Shown here piece by piece: positions 10,201 to 20,484 of a stretch of 64,000 nt of DNA. The DNA lies in assembly GCF_000224145.3 (NCBI RefSeq), contig NC_020170.2, positions 3,116,646 to 3,180,645 on the forward strand, given 5' to 3'. Made by a program: the position numbers and the translations under genes. The DNA is from Ciona intestinalis (taxonomy: Eukaryota; Chordata; Ascidiacea; Phlebobranchia; Cionidae). The first letter of the stretch is position 1, and each line of letters opens with the position of its first letter. A model generated the notes under the pieces. It did not search any database. It saw nothing but the letters and a program-made list of their open reading frames with translations, and was not told where the DNA came from.

Positions 10201-13200
10201 AACTACTGGCTTACGTATGNNNNNNNNNNNNNNNNNNNNNNNNNNNNNNNNNNNNNNNNNNNNNNNNNNNNNNNNNNNNNNNNNNNNNNNNNNNNNNNNN
10301 NNNNNNNNNNNNNNNNNNNNNNNNNNNNNNNNNNNNNNNNNNNNATACGTTTACAGAAAAGACAGAATCTCAACAAAGGTTATTCCTTACAAAGTTACAC
10401 TACTTAACACAGTGTTTAAGATATTTTTGTACCAATTCTCCCATTAATCATGTTTTTAACTGAATTAGATTTCTATCAAAGGTATAGAATTGGTAGGCCT
10501 CATTAATTTACCAAGCCTTTATATAAAGTTGTAAAACCTGTGGTTTATTGAGTCTAATTGCATTCAAAAATCTTTAAATATATATTTTGCAGTGAAGTTG
10601 TGTCTGCTCCAGGAGAAACAGAGGAGACAGAAGAGGAGAAAGAAGAAAAAGTCCGGAAGTTGCAAGAGAAGATTCAGCAACGGAGGTTGGAGAAAGCGAA
10701 ACAAGCAGAAGAGGTTCGGAATAAATATTATTCAATTTTGATCTTAAAATAAGTAAAGATCATATAATTAAGGAAGTCAATTTCATGTTTTTTAGTTGTA
10801 TTATGGCATGAGGACATGAGTTAAAAAATCTCAAAAATGGGAAAACTAAAGATCTGCTTTAGTAAATTGAATGACACTGACTTTAATTATTTTAGTAAAC
10901 TAAGATTAGTTTTTATTCTAGTATTCTATGGTGGTAAGTCTTATAACACACGTGGAATCTGTGATTTGGGACAGTGTTGACCCAATAGTGCATGCCACAT
11001 ACTAAGACTAGTTTCTAATAGCCTAAACATTTTATTTGAACCAAAGTTGTATTTTTTAAACTAAAAAATTTTTTTTATTTAACAAAGAGGCTACATTTTA
11101 CATTTTTTTGTATATTGTTTTTAAATTTTATAAAAATGTGATCCATGTTTCAGGAGGAGAGGAATAAAGAAATTGAGCGGAGGAGACTTGGAAAGGATGT
11201 TTTATCAATGCGGGAGCAACAGCAGAAAATAAAAATGATGAAAGAAATTGAGGAAAGAAAGAAAGATAAACAAATGGAAATGTTGGTGTTAGGTCTAGTT
11301 TGTTTTTTTTCAAAAGAGAATATTTTTAAATGATAATAAAAATAACATGTGATAGGTTTATTTTGATTTACACTCTTTTGTAGTTTTTTCCCCTTAATTA
11401 AACTGAGGTAGTTTGTTCTGCTGCTTTTGTTACCAGGCAAAAGTAAATTGGATGCTATTGAATGAAATGTGAATTTTATTAAACCTTCTTTAGTTTTTTA
11501 ACAGGACTTCACCTTAAATATATTTTATGATTAATAACTTTTTTAGTTTTGTTGAGATTTTTATGATCTTTATATTGATTTCAGTGAAGCACGACGAAAA
11601 GTTCGAGAACAACTTGCTCAGGATCGTCTTGAGAGAGCTTCCAGGTTCCAACAAGAGAAGGAGGAAAAAACGAGAGAGGAAGAGAATAGAAAGAAACAGA
11701 GGGAGGTGAAAATGACTCAAGAGGAGGAGGAAAAAATGAAGGAAAGGGAAAAAATAGCAAGAATACAGGTAACTGGTGATGTATTAAAAGTGTGTTGTAT
11801 TATTGAAAGAAAGTGTATTGTTATTGGCAAATTTTGTTTGAAATTATTGTATTAATACATGGATGTCTGTATGCAAACACATAAAAATACCAAAATATTT
11901 TCTATTAAAGACTTAAACTGGTCCTTTATCTCCCCCCCAGTTTCGATTCCCGAATGGGTCATCCATCACTCGTAACTATCCTCGGGAACGAACACTAGGT
12001 GAGGCAATTGAGGACTTGCGAGAACAGCCGGTCATACTTCCAGGGAATTTTCGACTAGCTATCGGGATTCCCCGGCGGGTATTTACCTCAGAGGAAGAAG
12101 GTCAATCTCTCGGTGACCTTGGTTTGACCCCAAGCGCGTCATTGTCTATTCAACCAGTCGCGAATAAGGTAATTTATTTTTTTTACCTATTTTTTTATTT
12201 CTATTTTTTATATTTTAGAATATAAGTGTGGATGTGATTGATTTATTCGTGTTGCTGGAAAACAACAGCTGTTATTACTCGTGTGTTGTGTTTTATACAC
12301 CTCATGCCAGCTTACGAGTTACCAAGTATGTAACATTCTGGGAACTGTTTTTCTGTAAGTTAGGACAACCATTAGAGACCACTGGGTTGGAACAATTGCC
12401 GTTATATGTCTTGCCCAAAGACACATACACCCACAAAAGTCCCCACAGTGAGTCTTGTACTCCTAACCTCTGGGTTAGAGGCATGCACGGTAACCAACTG
12501 TGCCATAGCGGTGGACGATTAATGTGCATATGGTTGCTTTGACAGAAATACCTCGAAATGTTTAATAAATGTAGAAGATCATCTATCATAATGTTCACAC
12601 TCTCTTTTCAGCAAGTTCATGCCCGTCAAGATAGCAGCTTCTTTATTCAAATCTACACGTTCATTGTTATGTTCTTATCCCTGCCATTCAAACTACTGGC
12701 TTACGTATGGTCGGCAATTTTCGGTGGCAATCAAAATGCTACAAACACAGATAATTCATTGGGTTCTGGTAGATACGATAGTGTGAGGTAAGAAATCTTA
12801 TAATTATAAAAAATTCTAGAATAAGAAGAAAAAAAATGTTATATAGATCTGTGGGGTAAGATGGGACACCTTTTGCACATAGTATTAAAATATCCTGATC
12901 GTATTTAAAACAATTAACAACGGTCTATGGGATTCGTAAGGATACGGTTTTATAATTCCTTGAATGGTTTTTGTTTACTACCAAATGGGAAGAGAAAATA
13001 GAATGGGAAGGTGTCCCATCTTCCCCCACCCTTATATATTAAAAATGCGCTGGTTGATATGATCGTTTAAGACATAAACATGTCGTTTTTTTCTTCAACG
13101 TAGTGACTGAAATAACAGTTTTAACCGAGAAAATGATAAAAACAACAATAATTAGACGTGAAAAAAACGTTCAAACAACATTGAAAACAAAAAAAATCAT

Positions 13201-14383
13201 GTGAATACAACTTATACCAGTAACTTTTCAGGTAAATATTTTCTGTTTAAAATGCGCTAATTTCCCTTAACACTGGTACTGGTGGTGATATCCTTACGTT
13301 TGTTTGTTTGTTTAAATAAGTTAAAGCCAGTCGTTGTTAAGGAACTTAACCGTTGCTATGATGACGCAACAATACCAGACATTGTTCTCGGGCTGTTACG
13401 TCACAGGCAGTTTTAGGGGGTTTACCTGGTTAACACCACGCTTGTGGTATACAAAAAGAGGAACTAACTACGTTTTGTACCAAAATTTCGACATGTTAAG
13501 TTTTATTTATGATGTAACAATGGGCCTATGTCTGGCACTGTAAGACAACAGTGTAAAGCGCTGGCCACGTAATTAATATATTTATAATAATATAGTAGGT
13601 TGGGGGAAGATGGGACACCTTTTCATTCTATTTTCTCGCCCCCTTTGTTAGTAAATAAAGAAAATTCAAGGAATTATAAAACTGTATCTTCAGGACTCCC
13701 ATAGACCGTTGTTAGTTGTTTAAAACACGATCAGGATACTTAAATATTTTGTACTCAAGGTGTCCCATCATGCCCCACCCCCACCCTACTATACATATAA
13801 TATACGGTTAGCGCGACTGCATCTAGCACAAAGGTTACGAATGCGATTTTTGCCGTATGTGTCCTTATGCAAGATCATCCACAAAGTTACAAATGTGGTA
13901 ACTCGTAAGCGGGCACGAGGTGTATGAAACAGAAAACTCGAGTTTTATCAACTGTTGTTTTCCACCACGTGAAGGACATAGCAGTAAAACCACATGAAAA
14001 TCAAACAGTGTCATTTTACATTTATTTTGGTTCACGCTCTTTCCCACATCTTTATCCATGCCGTGTTTTCACTACTGTCGTTTTTCCGTTAATTCCTATT
14101 TCTTGGTTGTTTCAATAATGTGATTAAAAAATCACACTTTGCTATTGTTTTCAAAGATGAAAAATGGTATGTTATTAGGTGACCAATTCTATGTAATTGG
14201 TACACCAGTTGTTGTATCTTGCATCTTGATCGCAGACCTGGAAGCGACACGCCCGGTGTTAGGAGACGAAACGTACCTGGAAAATCAGTAACCCGTGAAG
14301 GGAAAATGCATCGACTTAGTGACATGGCAGATAAAGATGACGACGATGCAACTTGGAACGGCAATTCCACACAACAGATGTAA
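7231..14383 (+). CDS. UBXN4: UBX domain-containing protein 4 (erasin), N-terminus missing, middle exons present twice
   Basis: ER-membrane cofactor of p97/VCP in ER-associated degradation. The non-redundant exon set runs 7231-7324 (Ser/Thr linker), 7757-7805, then either copy of the middle exons, then 12612-12787 and the last exon 14236-14383. The product has a charged coiled coil, a UBX domain ('RFPNGSSITRNYPRERTLGE' through 'PSASLSIQP'), a hydrophobic membrane hairpin ('FLSLPFKLLAYVW') and ends in WNGNSTQQM, identical to the C-terminus of vertebrate UBXN4. The N-terminal thioredoxin-like part is not in the window and presumably lies in the gap at 6950-7074. Exons homologous to 7772-10219 recur at 10345-12709 across a gap; an intact gene needs only one set. 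The splice between the coiled-coil exons (donor after 8710 / 11281) was chosen because it keeps the frame. Confidence 0.85.
7772..10219 (+). repeat. UBXN4: UBXN4 middle exons, first copy (contig end)
   Basis: Exons 7757-7805 (partly in the repeat), 8020-8140, 8583-8710, 9084-9267, 9440-9667 and 10122-10219 (cut by the gap). Near-identical to 10345-12709, with scattered substitutions and small indels confined mostly to introns. This copy ends at the gap, and the other copy begins at the far side of the same gap. Confidence 0.9.
9745..10045 (-). mobile_element. tRNA-derived SINE in UBXN4 intron (first copy)
   Basis: On the minus strand the head reads TGGCACAGTTGGTTACCG, matching a tRNA A-box (TGGCNNAGTNGG), and continues through TGCCTCTAACCCAGAGGTTA, a degenerate B-box region. 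The body has the recurrent 'aacccagtggtc' and 'ctggcatgatg' blocks. It is the best-preserved head of this SINE family in the window. Confidence 0.75.
10220..10344. other. Assembly gap (125 N) inside UBXN4
   Basis: Placeholder gap between two overlapping versions of the same UBXN4 segment. Confidence 0.98.
10345..12709 (+). repeat. UBXN4: UBXN4 middle exons, second copy (contig start)
   Basis: Exons 10345-10378 (truncated by the gap), 10593-10713, 11154-11281, 11585-11768, 11941-12168 and 12612-12787 (the last runs past the repeat). The exons differ from the first copy by only a few bases, and this copy continues into the unique 3' end of the gene. It also contains the same intronic SINE (about 12256-12535). 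Confidence 0.9.
12256..12535 (-). mobile_element. tRNA-derived SINE in UBXN4 intron (second copy)
   Basis: Same element as at 9745-10045, at the homologous intron position, lacking a short 'tatggctgaa' stretch of the first copy. Confidence 0.75.
12852..13041 (+). mobile_element. MITE copy 2
   Basis: In the last UBXN4 intron. The left end is of the 'GTGGGGTAAGATGGGACACC' type and the right end 'GGTGTCCCATCTTCCCCCAC'. The interior is diagnostic of the family ('aacaattaacaacggtctat'). Confidence 0.88.
13590..13791 (-). mobile_element. MITE copy 3
   Basis: In the last UBXN4 intron, opposite orientation to copy 2. Ends: TAGTAGGTTGGGGGAAGATG and a right end CCCACCCTACTATA. The interior is 'gaccgttgttagttgtttaa'. 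Confidence 0.9.
13868..14000 (+). mobile_element. SINE fragment
   Basis: Blocks 'ggtaactcgtaagcgggcac' and 'gaggtgtatgaaac' shared with the other SINE copies; no tRNA-like head is visible. Confidence 0.6.
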
Positions 14384-14476
14384 TTTGTTGGCTTGTAAGC
14401 GTGGTTGTAATTGCTCCAAATTAATCGTTCGAAATACTTTTGATGGCAATAGTCACACTGCACAACACCTATTTAG

Positions 14477-14673
14477 ATATGGTAAAGTGGGGAAGGGCGG
14501 GACAGATTTCAATGTCTTTTCTGCTCCTATTTGGTCGTAAACATAGATTATTTACAGCGTTATATAATCGCACTTTTCTAAATCTGAAAAACCGTTAATA
14601 ATTGTTTAAAACACGATCATAAAATATAGAATATTATGCGCCGAAGGTGTCCCGTCTTACCCCCAGTACTATA
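14477..14673 (-). mobile_element. MITE copy 4 (diverged)
   Basis: Ends 'aaagtggggaagggcgggac' and 'gtcccgtcttacccccagta'. The interior retains 'aattgtttaaaacacgatca'. It is more diverged than most copies. Confidence 0.8.
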
Positions 14674-15157
14674 CGGTATAACTTGTTAAACACACCAATT
14701 CAATGTGTGTCACTGAAGCAATTACGTCATTATCAGTTGCACACGTACTTTTAATTTAAACTTTGAAGAAACTTTCCAGATGTTGTTATTGCGCAATTTT
14801 TAAATCTATGTCTAAATTTCTTTCTGAAAGCTTATCTTGTGTCCAACCTTTTGTCAATATAAAACAGACCAAAGTTCAAAAATACATCAAAATCTTGTTT
14901 AATTTATTACATCAGTTAGTTATACGAAAAGCGATTTCCGATAATACAGTCAGTGTTTGTTGTCTTTGTGTACCATCGACGGCAAAACAGTTCCTCTTTT
15001 AGGCGTGTCGCAACTTCTGTGTGTTACACCACGAAAACACTATCACAAGTCGTAGGATATTTATTGTAAGCTATATAATCTAACGAGTTTCTGGAATTTG
15101 TTTGGTTTACTGCACGTCCACGTTTAAATTATTCTATTTTTCAAATTGTTTAATTTA

Positions 15158-15357
15158 AAATATAGTAGGGTTGGGTAAGGTGGGACATGTTTTTATTTTA
15201 TTTTGTCGTCTCATTTGGTGGTAAACGAAGAATATTTACAGAAATATATACCCGCAACCTCACGACTTTAAAAAAGTTTTTATTTGTTCAAAACACGATG
15301 AAAAAATATAGGTTATAGGTGCTGAAAGTATCCCATCTTACCCCACAGTATATTATA
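15158..15357 (-). mobile_element. MITE copy 5
   Basis: Left end 'atagtagggttgggtaaggt', right end 'tcccatcttaccccacagta'. The two ends are of different end-types, unlike a perfect inverted pair. Confidence 0.85.
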
Positions 15358-16230
15358 GTTTGGTGCAGAACGTTTTGTAAGGCAATAATTCGTAAATAAT
15401 ATTTACTAAGCGCATAAAAAGTGCCTGTTAACCGTTGTTAAGCATTCTATTCCCGTGGCCAGTTTAAGGGAAATGCCCGGGTAAAGGCACCGGTGTTTGG
15501 TCGGCAGCGATCAGAGTGTAATATTGGTTACCACAATACTGTAAAGTAAACGTTGCATCATAATTCTGTTCAAAGCAGACACATACGGAACTTCCCTATT
15601 TTTATTTTAGCAAAATCAAACGCTGCGTATTATAGCTAAAATCCTCAATGAAAACAAAAAGTCAATTTTGTGCTTTTTTAATTTTATTCAAGCATTTATA
15701 TATGCTAAAGGGAGATAAACACTGCTTGAGAGAACTTTGAGCACATACATTTGTCATAACTTTTTTGTCCTACAAGCATACAAAAAAAGCTTCATTTTCA
15801 ATTTACAAAAGTGCTTCTCAACCTTTTCGCGGCGTTAAGCATGGGTTTAGCAAAGCTTGGGCGACCAGATTTCCCATGTTAGATTTTACATAACTTTTTA
15901 CTGAATACACAATAAAGTGGTTCAAGTTATGCAGTAACTATAAAAGGGATTTCTTATCTTATGGTCGGCGAACAAAATAAAGCAAATGGCGATACAAGCA
16001 TTGAAAAGCATCGACTGCTTACATTGCGCGAAGCAGTTCCAATTTAAACATGCAAAGTTACATTATAAAGCAATAAACGTATCTACATAATGATCTAACA
16101 AGTATTTGTTCAAGATTTCAGTTTTAAACTGTTATTTTTTTAAAAAGTTTGATCCTTTTGCCCTTCTTATTGTTGGTATGGTTACCTTTGTTCAATGAGC
16201 CCGTGTTATCATCATCTGCTGTTGCGGTGT

Positions 16231-17423
16231 TTAGTTTACGCTCTGGAAGTGATCATCGTCTCTGTTATCCGGACCCAACATATTTTTGTCTGCTGAATGG
16301 TTATCTTGCACAGTAGGTGGTATCTGTGTGTAATAAGGATTGGGGCTTACGGTTGGCTGTCTGATTATCGGCGGCTCGCTTGTGGCTGCTTGTTCCTCAT
16401 TTAACAGTGAGCTTGTTTCATCTGATTTATCTGGAAGACTGCCCGCATCGTCTTGCTGATCGTGCGAGGTTTCTGGAGTGTTCGGTGCTGGTGTAGTGTA
16501 CTTAGGCGGGTCGCCAGGAATTTCTTCTTTTATATCGGAAACACCGGTTTCCACTGTGTCCATTTCTTGAGTTATCTTGTATTGTCGGCGTGATTTTTTC
16601 CACATCACAAAACCAGCTCCCGCGAGAAATAAGATTATGGCTCCAAAGATTACGGCAATAATAATAAATGTATTTTTCGTTGATTCGTAATCGTTTGACA
16701 TTTCTTGCACAACAAATATTTGGGTGAATGTGGCTGCAAATATTTAAGCTTGTTAGTATAACGTAATTCCATACACAATTTAGTAAGTATTCTTTGTTTA
16801 CTACTAAATAGGACGAGAAGACTGAATGAAAACATATACCAACTTACCCCCTATTATAGTAGGGAAGGGGTAGATGGGACACTTTTTCATTCTATTTTCT
16901 CTTCCCATTTGGTAATAAACAAAGAACATTCAAAGAATTATAAAACCGTATGCTCACAACTCTCATAGCCGTTGTTAATTGCTAACAAGGAGAACAAATA
17001 TATATTAATTTATTTTTCGACACAATTAAATAATTTCGAATTCTTACCTGGGCATTCGATTTCACACATCCGCTTATTGTAGTACAGACAGAGATCTCTA
17101 CAATCTTCACATTCACCAGTATCTGCAAAGTACTGACCCACTTCACACTTGTAGTTATTCAACCTCCATGTTGACCTCATTTTCGAAAGTTCACCGATAA
17201 GTAAATTATCCTTTTTGCTTCTCCCAAATTCACTGTACACCCGATTTATGTCGTTGCCCAAAACTTCTGTCTTGTTTAAACTTGCATTTCCAACTGGGAC
17301 GGCTAAAGCTACGACAGAGTTTGTCAATACCAATACAAGTACGACAATTACAACGTTAAAAAGACTGCTTCCACTCAACATTCTGTTATATTTCCTTTCG
17401 AATGACTCATACTGAGCAAACAC
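16231..17423 (-). CDS. Small TNF-receptor-like membrane protein with one BCMA/TACI-type cysteine-rich domain (A)
   Basis: Two coding exons, 17048-17423 and 16231-16733, join in frame (879 nt, 292 aa from the first ATG; an internal Met at 17381 gives a cleaner signal peptide). Order: hydrophobic signal segment; a stalk; a six-cysteine module 'CEVGQYFADTGEC' - 'EDCRDLC' - 'YYNKRMCEIEC'; one transmembrane helix near 'FGAIILFLAGAGFVMW'; and a long acidic, Pro/Ser/Thr-rich cytoplasmic tail containing 'GSLPDK'. The spacing C-x11-C-x2-C-x3-C-x7-C-x3-C is that of the single CRD of BCMA, TACI and Fn14 among TNF receptors, which bind BAFF/APRIL/TWEAK-type trimeric ligands. No death domain is seen. The paralogue lies about 1.4 kb upstream on the same strand with the same intron position. 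Family assignment rests on cysteine spacing and architecture only. Confidence 0.7.
16785..16990. mobile_element. MITE fragments (copy 6, two truncated pieces back to back)
   Basis: 16785-16855 is the 3' part of a plus-oriented copy ('ttgtttactactaaatagg' to 'ccccctattatag'). 16855-16990 is a minus-oriented copy cut off inside 'gccgttgttaattg'. Both lie in the intron of TNFR-like gene A. Confidence 0.8.
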
Positions 17424-18819
17424 AAGGTATATACCCGAATAATTTTAGGGGAATCCCCCGGCGGTACGATTCGAAATTCGCTCGCGTTAAACTGCGGAAA
17501 AGTAAATCGAACGGATTCTTTTTTTAATATATTTGTGTATGTGTGTATAGATCATTGTTATGTATTAACAATTATTTTTGTAAAAAAATGCCAACTTTCA
17601 TATATTGCTGTTTATTACTTACAATTATCCACACAGCTCGATATCGCGATGACGTAAATAATGACGTAATCCGCCATAGCGGCACAAACGGTGTAAATGG
17701 TAAATGTGTTTTTAGAATGGTGCAAAAGTGTAGTTAACAATATTGTTCCCCTCATCCGTTTCGATACCAAATTTAATGCGTACCGTATAATATTTAGTTC
17801 GACCTTCTGCGCATGCGTAGTATCATTGTGATGTACGCACAATAGCACCAAATAACATTCCCGAATCAAATTATACAGGACACCGGCATATGGTAAACTT
17901 GTTAATCCCCTTGCCAAATTAAGGGAATCTACCGGCAAATATTCAAGGGTATTCACCAGGTTTTCGCATGCTTTATCACCAGGGGTTATTAGTTGGCATG
18001 GCATGCTGTGATGTAATTTCACAGAGTATGTCGAAATAGTGGTTGTTATCGCCGACAATGTTTTAAAAGCTAGGCCCATATATTACACTTGTTCAAACAT
18101 TTCGCAAATTCTAGTAAACAGCTGCGAGTTTGTTTAGATACTCTTTACCACTATCTAGTGGTGACACACCTCGACATACTGGAGCACCATACTATTACCT
18201 AGGGTGGGGGGAAATGGGACATCTTTCATTATATCTTCTTGACCCATTTGGTAGTAAACAAACCACATTTAAAGAATTAGACCGTTGTTAATTGTTTAAA
18301 ACACGATCGGGATATTTGGATAGTGTGTGCTAAAGGTGTCTTATCCCCCCCCCCTACTATATTAGATGCTGCTAAAGATGTCCCGTCTCCCCCACCTTAC
18401 TATATGTCCTATACTGCAAATCTGAACTTATACATGATGCATATATTTTACTGTTGGTAAAATTGGATACCGTAAGCAGTTCAATTTCCTGATCCTATTT
18501 TGAATACTACTAATGGTATTTTAGATTCGCAGGGGCACTTTTGGGAAACGCACATGTGAAATTTAGGATTAATTTGGCCATTTTGCAGGGAGTAAAACCA
18601 CCGTATGGAATGGCTGTTTTAAGTGTGTTAAACAAAGATTGCGACATGTTTCAAAAGATGGCGACACATTTATTTAAATATGGTTTTACAGGAAAAGAAA
18701 ACAACATGAAAGGAAACTTATAGTTGTTCTTGTAGTATTTTTGTTCTGCAAAAGTGTTGTCCACCTTGTTAACTTTTGTTCAAGTCTTATGCTTAGTCGA
18801 TCCAAGAAACCAAATCCGT
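17424..18819. other. Between the two TNFR-like genes
   Basis: No gene is supported. It holds MITE copy 7 at 18200-18405. A 154-codon minus-strand frame at 17615-18079 has no recognisable motif and lies in sequence resembling other non-coding stretches nearby, so it is not called. Confidence 0.45.
18200..18405 (-). mobile_element. MITE copy 7 with a doubled right end
   Basis: Starts 'agggtggggggaaatgggac' and ends with two successive terminal segments ('ccccccctactata' then 'tctcccccaccttactata'), as if a second partial end had been added. Confidence 0.8.
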
Positions 18820-19850
18820 TTAAACTGGGCTTGGCTTGGTGTTAACACGATTTTCCTGTACGTCCTGGTACACCGTCCCCATGCTTCCATTTCGGCGGAA
18901 CTTCGATGCCGAAATCCCCGCCGAGTGCGATCCGACGCCCGGGGTGTAGTGTTCGCAACCTTCTTCCGGGGGAACGGCGTTGAACGTCGGGACAGTTCGA
19001 ATTAATGGGTGTTGTTCTGACTCGTTGTTTTTGCCCTTATCTGGAAGACTTCCCTGCATTCCTGTGCTATCTGAACGCAATGTGTTTGTATTCGAGCTGT
19101 AGTTTGGCGGAGACAGTAATTCTACTTTACTGTTAAGTTTGAATAGTTTTTCATTTAGGGATTCATTTTCATTCAGTAGGGCCTGCGTTTGCTTGTGCAA
19201 GGTACGCAGCTTCACAAATGCCAACACAACCAGAATGACAGTTGCGAGAATCAGTGTGCTCATGCATGCCCCTGATATGATAAGAGCATTGTCGTGTTTA
19301 ACGCTGACTTTGTCGTATAATTTTGAAGCTGTGATATCCTCCTTCATCTTATTCAATCCAGAAACGTATTCAACGTATGTCACTGTAAATAAAATTAAGC
19401 GATAAGTACATATAGCACACATTAAAATACACAGGTAAATACACTAAGTACACAGCTATACAGAAACATTGGACGTACAGCTGCTTTTAAACATTACTTA
19501 TATTGTAGCTGTAGCACGTATCAAGTCATATATACATCCTTACCTGGGCATTCTATTTCACACATCTTTTGATTGTAAACTGTACATAGTTCGACGCAGT
19601 CTTCGCAGCTACCAGTGGTCGCCCAGTATTGGCCTATCGGGCACCGATATTCATTTGCTTTCATTTCTCCAATCGCCCTACTGACTTGGGCCCTGATTCT
19701 TGCTGTCTTGCGATCGTTGTTCCGTTCTCGTGCCTCGCTGGAAACCGGTTTATTCTCGCTTGAACCGCCGTGTTTACCGATTGGTGTCGATTCTGCAGTA
19801 CACCATATTTCCAGTAAGAAGAATAAGACTAAAACAAATTTTCCGTTCAT
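18820..19850 (-). CDS. Small TNF-receptor-like membrane protein with one BCMA/TACI-type cysteine-rich domain (B)
   Basis: Two coding exons, 19544-19850 and 18820-19382 (870 nt, 289 aa), with the intron at the same place and phase as in gene A (inside 'IECPG'). It has a signal peptide (FVLVLFFLLEIWCTA), a stalk, a six-cysteine module 'CPIGQYWATTGSC' - 'EDCVELC' - 'VYNQKMCEIEC', one transmembrane helix near 'ACMSTLILATVILVVLAF', a short heptad-like stretch just inside the membrane ('LLNENESLNEKLFKL') and a tail that shares 'GSLPDK' with gene A. It is a tandem paralogue of A; the ectodomain CRD is conserved and the tail is divergent, apart from GSLPDK. A receptor for a TNF-family ligand is the likely role; ligand unknown. 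Confidence 0.7.
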
Positions 19851-20484
19851 TTTGAATATTGCGTCTGCTATATAACTCAGTGTAGATGTGACTCATATAC
19901 CAGTAAACACCTGGTTTAAAACATACTTTCTGTCCCGGCGAACAATTTAAGGTTTTCCCCTATCGGTAAAGTGCGATGGCGCAAGTCGCCATGTGACCAG
20001 AGAACAAAGAAGAACATTCCAGACGGCGCACCGAAAAGAGAAGGGCATTATACCACCAACGCGGAGGTATGGCTTTAAATTACATTCCTACAATGATAAA
20101 TTACTTAAGAATGTTAAGAATTTCGTTCATTCTATATTAGTCTTGTAATCTTGTTCGTTTCAAATGCGGAACGGTTTAAAGTTTTCAATGGTAAAATAAA
20201 AGGGGAATCACCCGGTTACTATTGTGTTTGCTGGGCAAATATGTGATTCAAACCACTTTTATGCCTGTTTTGACGATAAGTGTTTGTAAACGAATGACGA
20301 ATATGGTTGAATATTCATTATGATGCCATTAAAGTTCTGATAAACTCTTGTTATCCAAGAGTATCGAGTTTACACTGAACAATTCTCCAAAACAATACAA
20401 CACATGACACAAAACAGAATAAGGTCGCACAAATTTATTTTCTCGATTTACATTTCAAATCATTTACCAACTAATTTCACAGTA
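19851..20484. other. Intergenic
   Basis: Upstream of TNFR-like gene B and downstream of the SLC6 gene (both minus). No coding region or repeat element is recognised. Confidence 0.4.

Larger units (their letters stand above)
14384..16230. other. Intergenic with two MITEs
   Basis: No coding region is supported between the UBXN4 stop and the first TNFR-like gene. The stretch holds MITE copies 4 and 5 and otherwise AT-rich unique sequence. The two flanking genes are convergent, so both 3' UTRs should lie here. Confidence 0.5.

Noticed and set aside
10345-12790. A second, independent UBXN4 gene
   Set aside because: It has no own 5' or 3' end, begins at a gap, and matches the preceding contig end; an unmerged haplotype explains it better.
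17615-18079. 154-codon open frame on the minus strand between the TNFR-like genes
   Set aside because: No motif; the DNA resembles other non-coding stretches nearby (blocks like 'aagggaatctaccgg') and there is no splice context.
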